Shown: positions 1-7,998 of the stretch, one piece after another
How positions within the stretch are numbered: position 1 is the first letter of the stretch
Layout: every line of letters begins with the position of its first letter
Source: Crenothrix polyspora
GTDB taxonomy: Bacteria; Pseudomonadota; Gammaproteobacteria; Methylococcales; Methylomonadaceae
NCBI GenBank assembly: GCA_945877505.1
Contig: CAMDWT010000015.1
Location: 1 to 41,300, forward strand
Length of the DNA: 41,300 bases
Direction: 5' to 3'
Made by a program: the position numbers and the translations under genes
The notes under the pieces: generated by a model
The model's database searches: none
Told to the model about the DNA's origin: nothing
What the model saw: only the letters and a program-made list of their open reading frames with translations

Positions 1-854
1 CCATTACCCAACAGTGTCCCAAGTGTGCGAGTAATATTGGCCGTTTCTTTATTGGTGATAATGGTGCCGGCCAACGGCAATTTAAGAAAGCGCCCGTCCC
101 AGACTTTCTTTCTAATCGGATCAGCAAATTGATACTTCATATAACTTGAAATAAAAATAAAACCGATCAGTAAGGCCCACCAATAAGCTTGCAGCCATTC
201 TGCCAGTCCGACAACAATCTGAGTGGAGATCGGCAATGCTTTGCCGGCACTTTCAAACATTTCGGTAAATTGCGGTACCACAAACGTCAACATAATAAAT
301 AAAGACGCCAAAGACATGACCAGCAAGATAATAGGATAAATCAACGCAGTACTAACAGAATCTTTTAATTCCTGTGAGCGCTCCAAATAATCGGATAATC
401 GTGTTAAAACTTGATCCAGACTGCCGCCCGCTTCACCGGCACGAATCATATTTAAATAAAACTTAGTAAATACGCCTTGTTGCTGCTCAAGCGCCTCGGC
501 TAAAGAGGTACCACCTTTAACTTTTTCTAAAACGCGCGTAATTAACTTAGACAAACGTTCATTGTCTTCAGTTAAATCGATTAACACCAGTAATGATTTA
601 TCCAAGGGCAAACCAGACTCGAGTAAAGTCGCTAGTTCACCGGTTAACAAGGCGATGTCTTTTTGAGATAGTTTTGAGGTTTTAAGACCAAAACCTAGGC
701 TAAAAAAAGAGCGGTTACTACCTGCAGTAACATGAAGGGGGATTAGACCTTCAGCTTGTAATGCCGTGATTAGGAACTGCTCATCAGCGACCTCTCTGGT
801 GCCTTCTTCGGTTTCGCCTAGTTGGTTAATGGCTTTGTAAGTAAATAAAGCCAT
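1..854 (-). CDS. gspF: Type II secretion inner-membrane protein GspF (C-terminus beyond window)
   Basis: Polytopic platform protein of the type II secretion system, thought to link the cytoplasmic ATPase GspE to the pseudopilus. The minus-strand frame starts at ATG 854 (MALFTYKAINQLGE) and stays open to base 1, so about 284 residues are visible of a family near 400; the C-terminal end lies outside. The N-terminal MALFxYKA start and the segment LLTGELATLLESGLPLDKSL are typical of the GspF/PilC fold and favour GspF over PilC. A membrane segment is clear around residues 165-190 and another near 215-230. The start lies 1 nt past the gspE stop, implying translational coupling. PilC remains a less likely alternative. 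Confidence 0.85.
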   Translation of the reverse strand, partial: MALFTYKAINQLGETEEGTREVADEQFLITALQAEGLIPLHVTAGSNRSFFSLGFGLKTSKLSQKDIALLTGELATLLESGLPLDKSLLVLIDLTEDNERLSKLITRVLEKVKGGTSLAEALEQQQGVFTKFYLNMIRAGEAGGSLDQVLTRLSDYLERSQELKDSVSTALIYPIILLVMSLASLFIMLTFVVPQFTEMFESAGKALPISTQIVVGLAEWLQAYWWALLIGFIFISSYMKYQFADPIRKKVWDGRFLKLPLAGTIITNKETANITRTLGTLLGN

Positions 855-855
855 C

Positions 856-2541
856 TTAGGTTTCGGAAGTAACGCGCATGACTTCTTCCAGAGTCGTTAT
901 GCCTTCTATCGCCTTAACCAAGCCATTGTCATACAACGTTTGCATACCTTCAGCGATAGCGAGTTTTTGAATAGCTCCGGCTTCTTCATGGGCCATAATT
1001 AATTTACGAATAGGGTCGGTCATGGGTAAAAACTCAATAATAGCCAGTCGCCCACGGTAGCCCGTATTTGAGCAAGCAGAGCAACCAACAGGCTGAAATA
1101 AAACAATATCACGCTCAGAGGTAAAGCGTTGTAAACGTAAATTATTGACTGTTTCGGGTCCAGCAATGGCGCCTTTTTTGCAGTGAGGACACAGTTTTCT
1201 AACCAGCCGTTGTGCCAATATGCCATTAACGGTAGACGTCAGTAAATATTCCTCCAAGCCCATATCCAGTAGTCGTGTTACCCCGCCAGCGGCATCATTA
1301 GTATGTAGCGTTGATAAGACCAAATGCCCTGTAAGCGCTGATTGCACAGCAATTCTCGCTGTTTCTAAGTCACGCATTTCACCAATCATAATAACATCAG
1401 GATCTTGACGCACAATAGAGCGCAATGCTGAGGCAAATGTTAAACCTATTTGTGGTTTTGCTTGAATTTGATTAATACCCTCCATTTGATATTCGACCGG
1501 ATCTTCAACCGTAATAATTTTTCTTTCTGGCGTATTTAATTGTTTTAAGGCGGCATACATCGTCGTTGATTTACCGCTACCGGTTGGGCCAGTAATAAGA
1601 ATAATACCGTGTGGCTGCGATAATACATCAATAAACTGTTGTAAATGTCGACCAGAAAAGCCTAGCGCGGCAAAATCAAGGACGGTATTTTCTTTGTCTA
1701 GTAAACGGATAACGACACTTTCGCCGTGCATAGTGGGGATTGTAGAGACCCGTAAATCAAGTTCTTTGCCTATCATTTGCACTGTGATACGACCATCTTG
1801 GGGGAGTCGTCGCTCGGCAATATTAAGTTTGGCCATAATTTTAATACGTGAAATGACCGCCGCTGTTGATTTGACATTGGGCGCGTCAATTTCCTGTAAC
1901 ACGCCATCGATACGCAAACGGACTTTTAACGTTTGTTCAAAAGGCTCAATGTGGATGTCTGAAGCTCTGGTTTCTATCGCGCGTTGCATAATCAAATTAA
2001 CCATCTTGATAACAGGCGCTTCGCTGGCTAAATCTTTTAAGTGTGCTAAATCTTCTTCGCCCAAATCATCAGACATTGAATCGGCGATCAGTTTATCGGC
2101 TTTCGAACGGTCTTCACCGTACTGAATGTCAAGGGCGGCATCTATTTCTGAAAGCAAACCTACTTTGGCAAGGATGGATTTGCCGGTCGCCAATCTAAGG
2201 CTATTGATAGCAAAAGGATCGGCAGGATCCATCATAGCAACGGAGATAGTGTCTTTTGTCTGGGCTAAGCCGGTGATGTGATAGTACTTTAAAAAACGTA
2301 AAGACACCGTTTCAGGGAGTTGTATGTCCTGCGGATATTGATGTGCGGTTACTTTTTCAAACTGACTCGACTCAACAAAAGCATCCGCTACATCAAGCTC
2401 TGAACATAAGCCTAATTTAACTAATAATTGAGGCAAGCTTTCTGCGGGCGAGGTTTTTTGAACGTGTTCTGCTTTTTTTAACTCAGAGACTGAAAGTTTA
2501 TTGCTTGCTTGTAATGTTTGTAGCAAAGACTGATAAGTCAT
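856..2541 (-). CDS. gspE: Type II secretion ATPase GspE
   Basis: Cytoplasmic hexameric ATPase that powers type II secretion. The 561-residue protein has an N-terminal T2SSE_N/MshEN-like region (about 1-150), then the secretion ATPase core: Walker A GPTGSGKST, an Asp box (ASDIHIEP), Walker B region DPDVIMIGEMRD, a His box (GHLVLSTLHTNDA), and a tetracysteine zinc motif CPHC...CSAC typical of GspE. It is somewhat longer than the usual ~500 residues because of the N-terminal region. gspF follows at once (stop TAA 858-856, next ATG 854). PilB shares much of this architecture, but the adjacent GspF-like start and the SxxNGILAQRLVRKLCPHC stretch favour GspE. No other gsp genes are in view. Confidence 0.9.
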   Translation of the reverse strand: MTYQSLLQTLQASNKLSVSELKKAEHVQKTSPAESLPQLLVKLGLCSELDVADAFVESSQFEKVTAHQYPQDIQLPETVSLRFLKYYHITGLAQTKDTISVAMMDPADPFAINSLRLATGKSILAKVGLLSEIDAALDIQYGEDRSKADKLIADSMSDDLGEEDLAHLKDLASEAPVIKMVNLIMQRAIETRASDIHIEPFEQTLKVRLRIDGVLQEIDAPNVKSTAAVISRIKIMAKLNIAERRLPQDGRITVQMIGKELDLRVSTIPTMHGESVVIRLLDKENTVLDFAALGFSGRHLQQFIDVLSQPHGIILITGPTGSGKSTTMYAALKQLNTPERKIITVEDPVEYQMEGINQIQAKPQIGLTFASALRSIVRQDPDVIMIGEMRDLETARIAVQSALTGHLVLSTLHTNDAAGGVTRLLDMGLEEYLLTSTVNGILAQRLVRKLCPHCKKGAIAGPETVNNLRLQRFTSERDIVLFQPVGCSACSNTGYRGRLAIIEFLPMTDPIRKLIMAHEEAGAIQKLAIAEGMQTLYDNGLVKAIEGITTLEEVMRVTSET

Positions 2542-3162
2542 AATTGACCCTTTTGTTATAAAAGATGGTATTGAAAGGGTTAAAATTTAGAGCAATTGTC
2601 GCACTAAAAAGTAAAAGATAGAAACTATTATAGGCCATGAAGAGAAAGCGCAATTTCATTGCTGAGCTACTTACTGTAAAAAATATAACGCTTTCACAGA
2701 TAACATTCGATGGGTATTAGTGGTTTGGTGTCACCCCGCCCTAAGCAGTGGAAAAGTTAATCGTTTCAATGTGATAGGCTTGTGTTGACCTAACGGTTTA
2801 ACTGTTTAGGAGATTTATCCCCATAAGCTGTGGATAAGTCTGTGTGCTATGACGTGGATGTTTCGCTAACTCTATAATTTATATTATAGTTTGTTAGATT
2901 GTCTATTATTTGATCAATGTCTCTATAATAATTAAAATCAATAGCTTACGTTGTTTTTAAGGCGTTTATGGGTGTGCATTATACGTTGGGTCGTTATATC
3001 ACTTTGGACAATAAAAATCTGTGGGTAAGTTAAAAGGTGTAGAGATAAAAGCCGCTATGTCAAGTCCATTTGGCAAGAAATAAAGGTTTTTTTCTGAAGT
3101 TGAACACCGGTGTTCTGTTATTAATATGTTAATATTAGTCCTTAGTTTTTACCTTGGTTACC
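2542..3162. other. AT-rich intergenic region between divergent gspE and moaA, with DnaA-like boxes
   Basis: No convincing ORF. It holds both divergent promoters. A perfect DnaA box (TTATCCACA on the minus strand) lies at 2829-2837, a one-mismatch box TTATCCCCA at 2815-2823, and another one-mismatch box (TTACCCACA on the minus strand) at 3020-3028. Next to them is an AT-rich patch (2870-2945) with a perfect inverted repeat CTATAAT-TTAT-ATTATAG at 2872-2889 and a repeated CTCTATAAT (2870 and 2921 areas). This resembles origin-like or DnaA-regulated DNA. No dnaA, mnmG or rpmH is nearby. Confidence 0.45.
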
Positions 3163-4170
3163 ATGACTCCTTTATCCCCCCCCGTTAAATTAATAGATCG
3201 TTTTGGCAGAACGGTTGATTATTTAAGAATTTCTATTACTGATCGTTGTGACTTTCGTTGTGTGTATTGCATGGCAGAGGATATGACGTTTTTGCCACGT
3301 GACCAGGTTTTATCGCTGGAAGAAATTCATACGTTGGCTAAAGCTTTTGCCGAGTTAGGCGTTAAAAAGATTCGGGTGACGGGTGGGGAACCGTTGGTTA
3401 GAAAAGGTGCTTTGGGACTACTGGAAAATATTGGCAAAATTGAGAGTTTGCATGAGTTGGTGATTACAACGAATGGCTCGCAATTGGAACTGATGGCGGC
3501 TGATTTAAAAGCGGCTGGCGTTAAGCGTATTAATATTAGTCTGGATACCTTGGATGCTGATAAATTTAAAGCGATTACCCGAACGGGGGATTTACAGCAG
3601 GTACTTCGGGGTATAGACGCGGTTAAAGCGGTTGGTTTTGAGCGTATCAAAATCAACGCCGTAATACTTAAAGACAGAAATCATCAGGAAGTCGGTGATC
3701 TGGTGCAGTATGCGGTCGATAAGGGTATTGATATTAGTTTTATTGAAGAAATGCCGTTGGGTATCGTTGCTAACCATGATCGCTCAGAAGCTTATTATTC
3801 TAGTGATTTGATTAAACAAGATTTGGCTCGAAGGTTTACATTAGAGGCCTCGCTAGAAAAAACCGGCGGTCCTTCCAATTATTTTTACGTAGTAGGAACA
3901 AAAACACGGGTGGGTTTTATTTCACCGCACAGTGAAAACTTTTGTAGTACTTGTAATCGAGTGCGTTTGACGGTTGAAGGGCGTTTGTTACTGTGTTTGG
4001 GTAATGAACATTCGGTTGATTTAAAGGCTGTACTTAGGGCTAATCCGGGCAATATGGACGTTCTTAAACAAGCCATTATTGAGGCTATGTTAATTAAGCC
4101 TGAAAAACATGAATTCAATATCCACGAACAACCAGTGATCTTGCGTTATATGAGTATGACGGGCGGTTAA
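3163..4170 (+). CDS. moaA: GTP 3',8-cyclase MoaA (molybdenum cofactor biosynthesis)
   Basis: Radical SAM enzyme that, with MoaC, turns GTP into cyclic pyranopterin monophosphate, the first step of molybdopterin synthesis. The protein has about 335 residues. The N-terminal SAM cluster motif CDFRCVYC gives C29, C33 and C36. A second [4Fe-4S] site is made by C261, C264 and C278 ([10 protein letters not shown]...C), which is diagnostic of MoaA, and the chain ends in the conserved Gly-Gly (SMTGG). I chose ATG 3163; an in-frame TTG at 3154 would add three residues. No strong Shine-Dalgarno is visible. It converges on nirH, and no other moa genes are in view. It is not NirJ: the second cluster motif and the GG tail are those of MoaA. 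Confidence 0.93.
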   Translation: MTPLSPPVKLIDRFGRTVDYLRISITDRCDFRCVYCMAEDMTFLPRDQVLSLEEIHTLAKAFAELGVKKIRVTGGEPLVRKGALGLLENIGKIESLHELVITTNGSQLELMAADLKAAGVKRINISLDTLDADKFKAITRTGDLQQVLRGIDAVKAVGFERIKINAVILKDRNHQEVGDLVQYAVDKGIDISFIEEMPLGIVANHDRSEAYYSSDLIKQDLARRFTLEASLEKTGGPSNYFYVVGTKTRVGFISPHSENFCSTCNRVRLTVEGRLLLCLGNEHSVDLKAVLRANPGNMDVLKQAIIEAMLIKPEKHEFNIHEQPVILRYMSMTGG

Positions 4171-4183
4171 CTTTTCTTGACGC

Positions 4184-4206
4184 AACGCCTGAAAACAACC
4201 GGCGTT
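4184..4206. terminator. Weak convergent stem-loop between moaA and nirH
   Basis: AACGCC (4184-4189) pairs with GGCGTT (4201-4206) around an 11-nt loop, in the 34-nt gap between the convergent ends and reaching into the nirH stop codon. There is no long T-tract, so a role as bidirectional terminator is only a guess. Confidence 0.3.
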
Positions 4207-4687
4207 AACTGCGACTTCTAAATCCGGTCTTTTTTAAAATTTTAGTACTGTATAACACTTCACAAGCTCGATTAGCGTGACCTAGCAAATCGCTAATCTG
4301 CTGGATTTGGCTATCAACGTCTGCTTGGGTCTTACCATGAACCATGGCAAAGAGGTTGTAAGGCCAGTCGGGTAAGTGTCTTGGGCGGTGATAGCAATGG
4401 CTAACAAAATCGAGTTGCCCCACTTTTTGTCCTAGTTCATCAATATTTTCATCCGGTACATTCCATACTGTCATACCGTTAAACTGATAACCGAGTTTAT
4501 AGTGATTGGGTATTGCGCCAATTCGACGAATAATACCTTGTGCTTGCATCGCAGTCATACGACTCATGACGACCTCAGTTGTTAAGCCGAGTTGTTCAGC
4601 AATATGTTGATAAGGTTGAGGCGTTAACGGCAAGCCCGCTTGGGTTGCTCGCATAATCAGTAAGTCAGTGTCATCAAGTTTAATCAT
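4205..4687 (-). CDS. nirH: Siroheme decarboxylase subunit NirH (Lrp/AsnC-like)
   Basis: One of four Lrp/AsnC-fold proteins that remove two propionate carboxyls from siroheme to give 12,18-didecarboxysiroheme, the precursor of heme d1. The protein has 160 residues. An N-terminal winged helix (about 1-55; RRIGAIPNH) precedes a RAM-like domain carrying CYHRPRHLPDWPYNLF and MVHGK, the signature shared by the NirL/NirH branch. It is last in the run nirD-nirL-nirG-nirH. Its ATG (4687) overlaps the nirG TGA stop by one base, so it is translationally coupled. Despite the Lrp fold these proteins act as enzymes, not regulators. H versus L is assigned from gene order and similarity. Confidence 0.85.
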   Translation of the reverse strand: MIKLDDTDLLIMRATQAGLPLTPQPYQHIAEQLGLTTEVVMSRMTAMQAQGIIRRIGAIPNHYKLGYQFNGMTVWNVPDENIDELGQKVGQLDFVSHCYHRPRHLPDWPYNLFAMVHGKTQADVDSQIQQISDLLGHANRACEVLYSTKILKKTGFRSRS

Positions 4688-5130
4688 CAGGCTTCCAGTT
4701 TTAAGCCAACAAAATACTCATTGATTTTAGGCATGTTATAAACCCGTAATCCTGTTTTTTGTTCTATGGCGGTAAGCGTCTGCTGAATTTGTTCGGGTGT
4801 CTCGGTTGCAATGACAAACCACATATTAAGCGTATGTTGGCGCGCGTAATTATGGGCGACTTCCGGAAAGGCATTGATGAGGTCTGTGATTTCTGCAAAG
4901 CGATCTTCGGGTGCGGTGACGGCTGCCAGGGTCAAAGCGCCGCCCATGAGTTCGGCATGATAAAGCGGACCAAAGCGGGTTAACGTGCCATTATCCAAAA
5001 GTGCTTGTAGTCGACTAATCAGTTGGTGTTCCGATAAACCTAAGGGTTCGGCAATCGCTTGGTAAGGCTTATCACAAATCGGAAAGCCAGCTTGCAGGCT
5101 ATTGATAATTTGGCGGTCTATGTTATCCAT
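4687..5130 (-). CDS. nirG: Siroheme decarboxylase subunit NirG (Lrp/AsnC-like)
   Basis: Heme d1 pathway protein of the NirD/NirG branch. From ATG 5130 (MDNIDRQIINSL) it has 147 residues; the frame is open further upstream, but the family starts here and this start overlaps the nirL stop by 8 nt, the same arrangement as at nirD/nirL. The RAM-like domain contains the branch signature HNYARQHTLNMWFV, whose histidines are thought to take part in siroheme decarboxylation, and ends with the usual INEYFVGL motif. The coupling to both neighbours suggests stoichiometric synthesis of the decarboxylase complex. Confidence 0.85.
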   Translation of the reverse strand: MDNIDRQIINSLQAGFPICDKPYQAIAEPLGLSEHQLISRLQALLDNGTLTRFGPLYHAELMGGALTLAAVTAPEDRFAEITDLINAFPEVAHNYARQHTLNMWFVIATETPEQIQQTLTAIEQKTGLRVYNMPKINEYFVGLKLEA

Positions 5131-5626
5131 GATCTTCGCGGCTAACATCGGTGTTACTTGAGTAAAGGGCTCCCCGTTGCTTAAAGCAACGGCGACTAAA
5201 TAACACTTCTTGATTAAACTCACCTAAATTGCAGTCGGTATTGAGCTGGTCTAGTTGAGCTAAAACCGTTGCCTTGTTTTTACCATGAATCATACAGTAG
5301 AGGTTATAAGGCCATTGGCTGTGTGGTGGCCGTTGATAGCAGAGCGTTACAAACGTAAATTGGCTAATACGAGCGCCCAGTTGTTTGATCAGTGTGTCGG
5401 GTACATTCCATACAATCATGGCGTTGGCGCGGTAACCCAGTTGATGATGCTTAACAATCACGCCCATCCGCTTAATGAGACCTTGTTGTTTAAGGTGGGT
5501 CAGGCGCTCTAACACCTCGGCTTCAGACATGGCTAGAAAATGGCCAATTTCAGCATAAGGTCTTGGGCAGACGGGTAGTCCGATTTGCATCCTTTCTAAT
5601 AATTGTCGATCACGAGCATCAAGCAT
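5123..5626 (-). CDS. nirL: Siroheme decarboxylase subunit NirL (Lrp/AsnC-like)
   Basis: Third of the four heme d1 Lrp-type proteins in genome order, of the NirL/NirH branch. From ATG 5626 (MLDARDRQLLERMQIG) it has 167 residues. An upstream in-frame ATG at 5668 would add 14 hydrophobic residues that read through the nirD tail and look spurious. Motifs: N-terminal winged helix ending KRMGVIVKHHQLGY, then CYQRPPHSQWPYNLYCM and MIHGK, and a tail EVLFSRRCFKQRG common in this branch. The start overlaps the nirD TGA by 8 nt (ATGCTTGA-type overlap). Confidence 0.85.
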   Translation of the reverse strand: MLDARDRQLLERMQIGLPVCPRPYAEIGHFLAMSEAEVLERLTHLKQQGLIKRMGVIVKHHQLGYRANAMIVWNVPDTLIKQLGARISQFTFVTLCYQRPPHSQWPYNLYCMIHGKNKATVLAQLDQLNTDCNLGEFNQEVLFSRRCFKQRGALYSSNTDVSREDHG

Positions 5627-6077
5627 TTTGTAAGTCCAGTTGAAAACCCAAATCAATAAAAAAATCATCCAGCAAGGGGACTGACATGGTTTTATAGCCC
5701 GTGTCTTGCTCTATATGCTCAAGAACGGCTTGTAAATGTTCGGTGTTGTTTGCAACGGCGACAAACCAAAGATTGAAAGTGTGTTCACGTTCGTAATTAT
5801 GATTAACTTCCGAATAGGCACTGATTTTAACGGCAACCGATTCAAGGTCGTATTCAGGAATTGCCATGGCCACCAAGGTGCTGACACCAAGCTGATTAGG
5901 TGGAATGATAAGCCCTATGCGACTAATAAAATTGTTGTTATTTAACTCAGTTAACGCCAATAAGACGTCTTCTTCACTAACACCTAGTTGATGAGCTATG
6001 TCTTGATAGGGTCTGGAACACAAGGGGAAATCTCGCTGAAAATCATTCAGCAGATGTTTGTGTAAAGGCTTTAACAT
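5619..6077 (-). CDS. nirD: Siroheme decarboxylase subunit NirD (Lrp/AsnC-like)
   Basis: First of the four heme d1 Lrp-type genes in transcription order. The protein has 152 residues: winged helix about 1-55 (FISRIGLIIPPNQLG), then a RAM-like domain with HNYEREHTFNLWFV, the NirD/NirG signature. In some bacteria NirD and NirL are fused; here they are separate but overlap by 8 nt. It starts 4 nt after the nirF stop. The order F-D-L-G-H matches the Pseudomonas aeruginosa nir operon, which supports the symbol. Confidence 0.86.
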   Translation of the reverse strand: MLKPLHKHLLNDFQRDFPLCSRPYQDIAHQLGVSEEDVLLALTELNNNNFISRIGLIIPPNQLGVSTLVAMAIPEYDLESVAVKISAYSEVNHNYEREHTFNLWFVAVANNTEHLQAVLEHIEQDTGYKTMSVPLLDDFFIDLGFQLDLQNA

Positions 6078-6081
6078 CTAT

Positions 6082-7314
6082 CTATAAACCTATCTTATTG
6101 GCTCGTGCACTAAAAAAAATGCCGTTGGGTTTTTCTGCAGGTAGGCGTGTGATTTCTTGTAAGGTTTCGGTATCATAAATAACGACTTGATTATCATCCC
6201 GTATAGCAACCCAGACTTGTTCGCCGCGTGGGGTAAATTCCATGTGTAATACGGCTTTTCCTGGGCTTAAGTTTTTACTTAAGGATAAATCCTTAACATC
6301 AATGACTTGTAGTTGATGGTTGTCGGGCATGGCAAAGTTAACCCAGACTTGTCGGCCATCGGGTCTAGCCATCACAAAAACGGGTTGCCCTGGAACAGGG
6401 ATCGCTTTAACCAATGTCCAGTTTTGTTTGTTAAGAACGAGTACTTCATGTTTGCCAATGGCGGGAACAAAGACATAATCATCCGCTACCGCCCAGCCTT
6501 CTAAATGAGGCATTTTATAGACAGGTAGTTTTTCTTCTGATTTAACATAGTCCGGCAGGATGCGTTTTATCCCTAATTGTGTATTCCATAAGTCCAATAA
6601 GGCCAAGCCACTTTCGCCAAATAAACCAGCAATATAGTAATGTCCATCAGGTGTAATTAAGGCATCGTAAGGCAATTTGCCGATATTTTTGAACTTTTCA
6701 ATGAGCGGATTTTGTGGGTTTTTTAGGTCGAGTGTCCATATTTCACCGGCATCAAACAGACTAAAAACAAAACGCTGTCCAGGCGCATCGACCAAGCCGA
6801 CAACTTTAGAGAGTTTACCGTCAGCGTAAGTCGCTGGAATATCGGCGACCAGTTCCAGTGTGTCAGAAGAAAATACTTTAACGCCGCCGGGCGTGTAATT
6901 GGATACGGCAATTAATTTACCATCTTGAGAAATGGCTCCGCCGATGCTATTGCCGGCTTGAATGATACGTTTATCGAGTTTGTCTTGTAAGAGATCGATT
7001 TTACTTAAGCCACCATCACGTCCAAAAATAAAGGCATAACGTTGATCGCGAGAAAATACCACAGAAGCATGTGATAAATCGCCTAAGTTAGTAATTTTGG
7101 CTAATTGTGTCCGTTGACTGGTATTAATGATCAGTGCGGCACCGGCTTCACGTTCGATGACAATACCTAAATCACCGGTTCCACGGAGTTCTGCGAGGAC
7201 ATTAAAAGACAATAAAAAGCCTAAAACAGGAAGTAATGTTTTTATAGGCCGTTTAAAATTTAGTTGATGCTTTACAAAGAATGGCGAGAGCCGTCGTGCG
7301 ATTGTCGTGAACAT
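6082..7314 (-). CDS. nirF: Heme d1 biosynthesis protein NirF
   Basis: Periplasmic beta-propeller protein needed for a late step of heme d1 assembly; it resembles the d1 domain of NirS but lacks a heme c domain. From ATG 7314 it has about 410 residues, close to family size. An in-frame ATG at 7365 would add 17 residues and overlap nirC by 26 nt; neither start has a clear Shine-Dalgarno. A hydrophobic export segment (PIKTLLPVLGFLLSFNVLA) follows a long basic N-terminus. WD-like blades follow, including HASVVFSRDQRYAFIFGRDG with the conserved His, and LHMEFTPRGEQVWVAIRD near the end. The C-terminus KPNGIFFSARANKIGL is characteristic of NirF. Confidence 0.88.
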   Translation of the reverse strand: MFTTIARRLSPFFVKHQLNFKRPIKTLLPVLGFLLSFNVLAELRGTGDLGIVIEREAGAALIINTSQRTQLAKITNLGDLSHASVVFSRDQRYAFIFGRDGGLSKIDLLQDKLDKRIIQAGNSIGGAISQDGKLIAVSNYTPGGVKVFSSDTLELVADIPATYADGKLSKVVGLVDAPGQRFVFSLFDAGEIWTLDLKNPQNPLIEKFKNIGKLPYDALITPDGHYYIAGLFGESGLALLDLWNTQLGIKRILPDYVKSEEKLPVYKMPHLEGWAVADDYVFVPAIGKHEVLVLNKQNWTLVKAIPVPGQPVFVMARPDGRQVWVNFAMPDNHQLQVIDVKDLSLSKNLSPGKAVLHMEFTPRGEQVWVAIRDDNQVVIYDTETLQEITRLPAEKPNGIFFSARANKIGL

Positions 7315-7339
7315 GTTGGTGTCGTTTCGGGTTTTGATT

Positions 7340-7684
7340 TTATTGTTTATTCTTGCGTAAAACATGAACTAACCATAAGGCGTCATCTTGAGTCATAAAT
7401 GTTTGCCAAGGTGGCATGGCAGTGCCTTTACGCCCGTTTAGTATCGTTGCAACCAAAAAATCATCCGGTTTTCCGGATAAGGTTTCAGGCAATAAAGCCG
7501 GTCCCATTCCACCTTGCAAGGTTAAGCCATGACAGGCGCCACAATCGTTTTTAAGTAAAGCTAATAGTTCATTTTGTCTAGCTGAAGAAGGTTCGGCTGC
7601 CAACACAGGCTGCATAACGCCACTTAAAAAAACTAAGAACAGGCCACCCAGAAAATAATTATAGCGACCTATTAATGCCAGCAT
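7340..7684 (-). CDS. nirC: c-type cytochrome NirC
   Basis: Small monoheme cytochrome c of the nir operon, implicated as electron acceptor or donor in heme d1 maturation or nitrite reduction. The protein has 114 residues: signal peptide about 1-30 cut after VLAA, heme motif CGACH (C48, C51, H52), and the probable Met ligand in RKGTAMPPW. The GGMGPAL and LNGRKGTAMPPW stretches are typical of NirC. It lies between another cytochrome c gene (one-base overlap of TAA and ATG at 7684) and nirF. Secretion and heme attachment in the periplasm are inferred from the signal peptide and motif. Confidence 0.82.
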   Translation of the reverse strand: MLALIGRYNYFLGGLFLVFLSGVMQPVLAAEPSSARQNELLALLKNDCGACHGLTLQGGMGPALLPETLSGKPDDFLVATILNGRKGTAMPPWQTFMTQDDALWLVHVLRKNKQ

Positions 7685-7998
7685 TAAGGCTTTAATTTTG
7701 AGTAATAAGCCGCTACATTGCTAATATCATTATCAGTTAATGAGCCAGCAATGGCATTCATAATATCCGAGCGACGGGTTTTATCGCGATATTGTTCTAA
7801 GGCCAATTTAAGGTAGGTAAAATCACGCCCTGCTAGCGAGGGAAAAGGAGCGTCAGCAGAAGGTTTTTTAATGCCATGACATTGAGCACAGACGGCGGCT
7901 GCTCGTTCCTGACCTGCATAAATACTGGCGCCATTGGCGCTAAGGGCTAATGAATACAGGCCTAGCAGCATGATGCCTGAAATGGCCACGCGTCTCAT
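7684..7998 (-). CDS. Class I c-type cytochrome, probable electron donor to the cd1 protein
   Basis: A 104-residue exported monoheme cytochrome. The signal peptide covers about 1-23 (cut near ANGAS), the heme motif is CAQCH, and a likely Met ligand sits in RRSDIMNAIAGSL, followed by the c4/c5-like helix LTDNDISNVAAYYS. Its start overlaps the stop of the upstream cd1 gene by one base (TAATG), and its own stop overlaps the nirC start in the same way, so three heme proteins are made in tight coupling. By position it corresponds to nirM in Pseudomonas, but it looks more like the c4/c5 group than cytochrome c551, so I give no symbol. Confidence 0.8.
   Translation of the reverse strand: MRRVAISGIMLLGLYSLALSANGASIYAGQERAAAVCAQCHGIKKPSADAPFPSLAGRDFTYLKLALEQYRDKTRRSDIMNAIAGSLTDNDISNVAAYYSKLKP

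Noticed and set aside
1694-2125. 143-codon plus-strand frame opposite gspE
   Set aside because: It is the antisense shadow of a strongly conserved gene, with no ribosome site or family features.
2594-2605. 12-mer AATTGTCGCACT shared with 16954-16965 as a possible common operator
   Set aside because: Many exact 12-mer repeats are expected by chance in 41 kb, and only the second copy is palindromic.
3163-4170. Radical SAM gene beside the nir cluster as a candidate NirJ
   Set aside because: The second cluster motif [10 protein letters not shown] and the C-terminal GG are those of MoaA, and it lies on the opposite strand.
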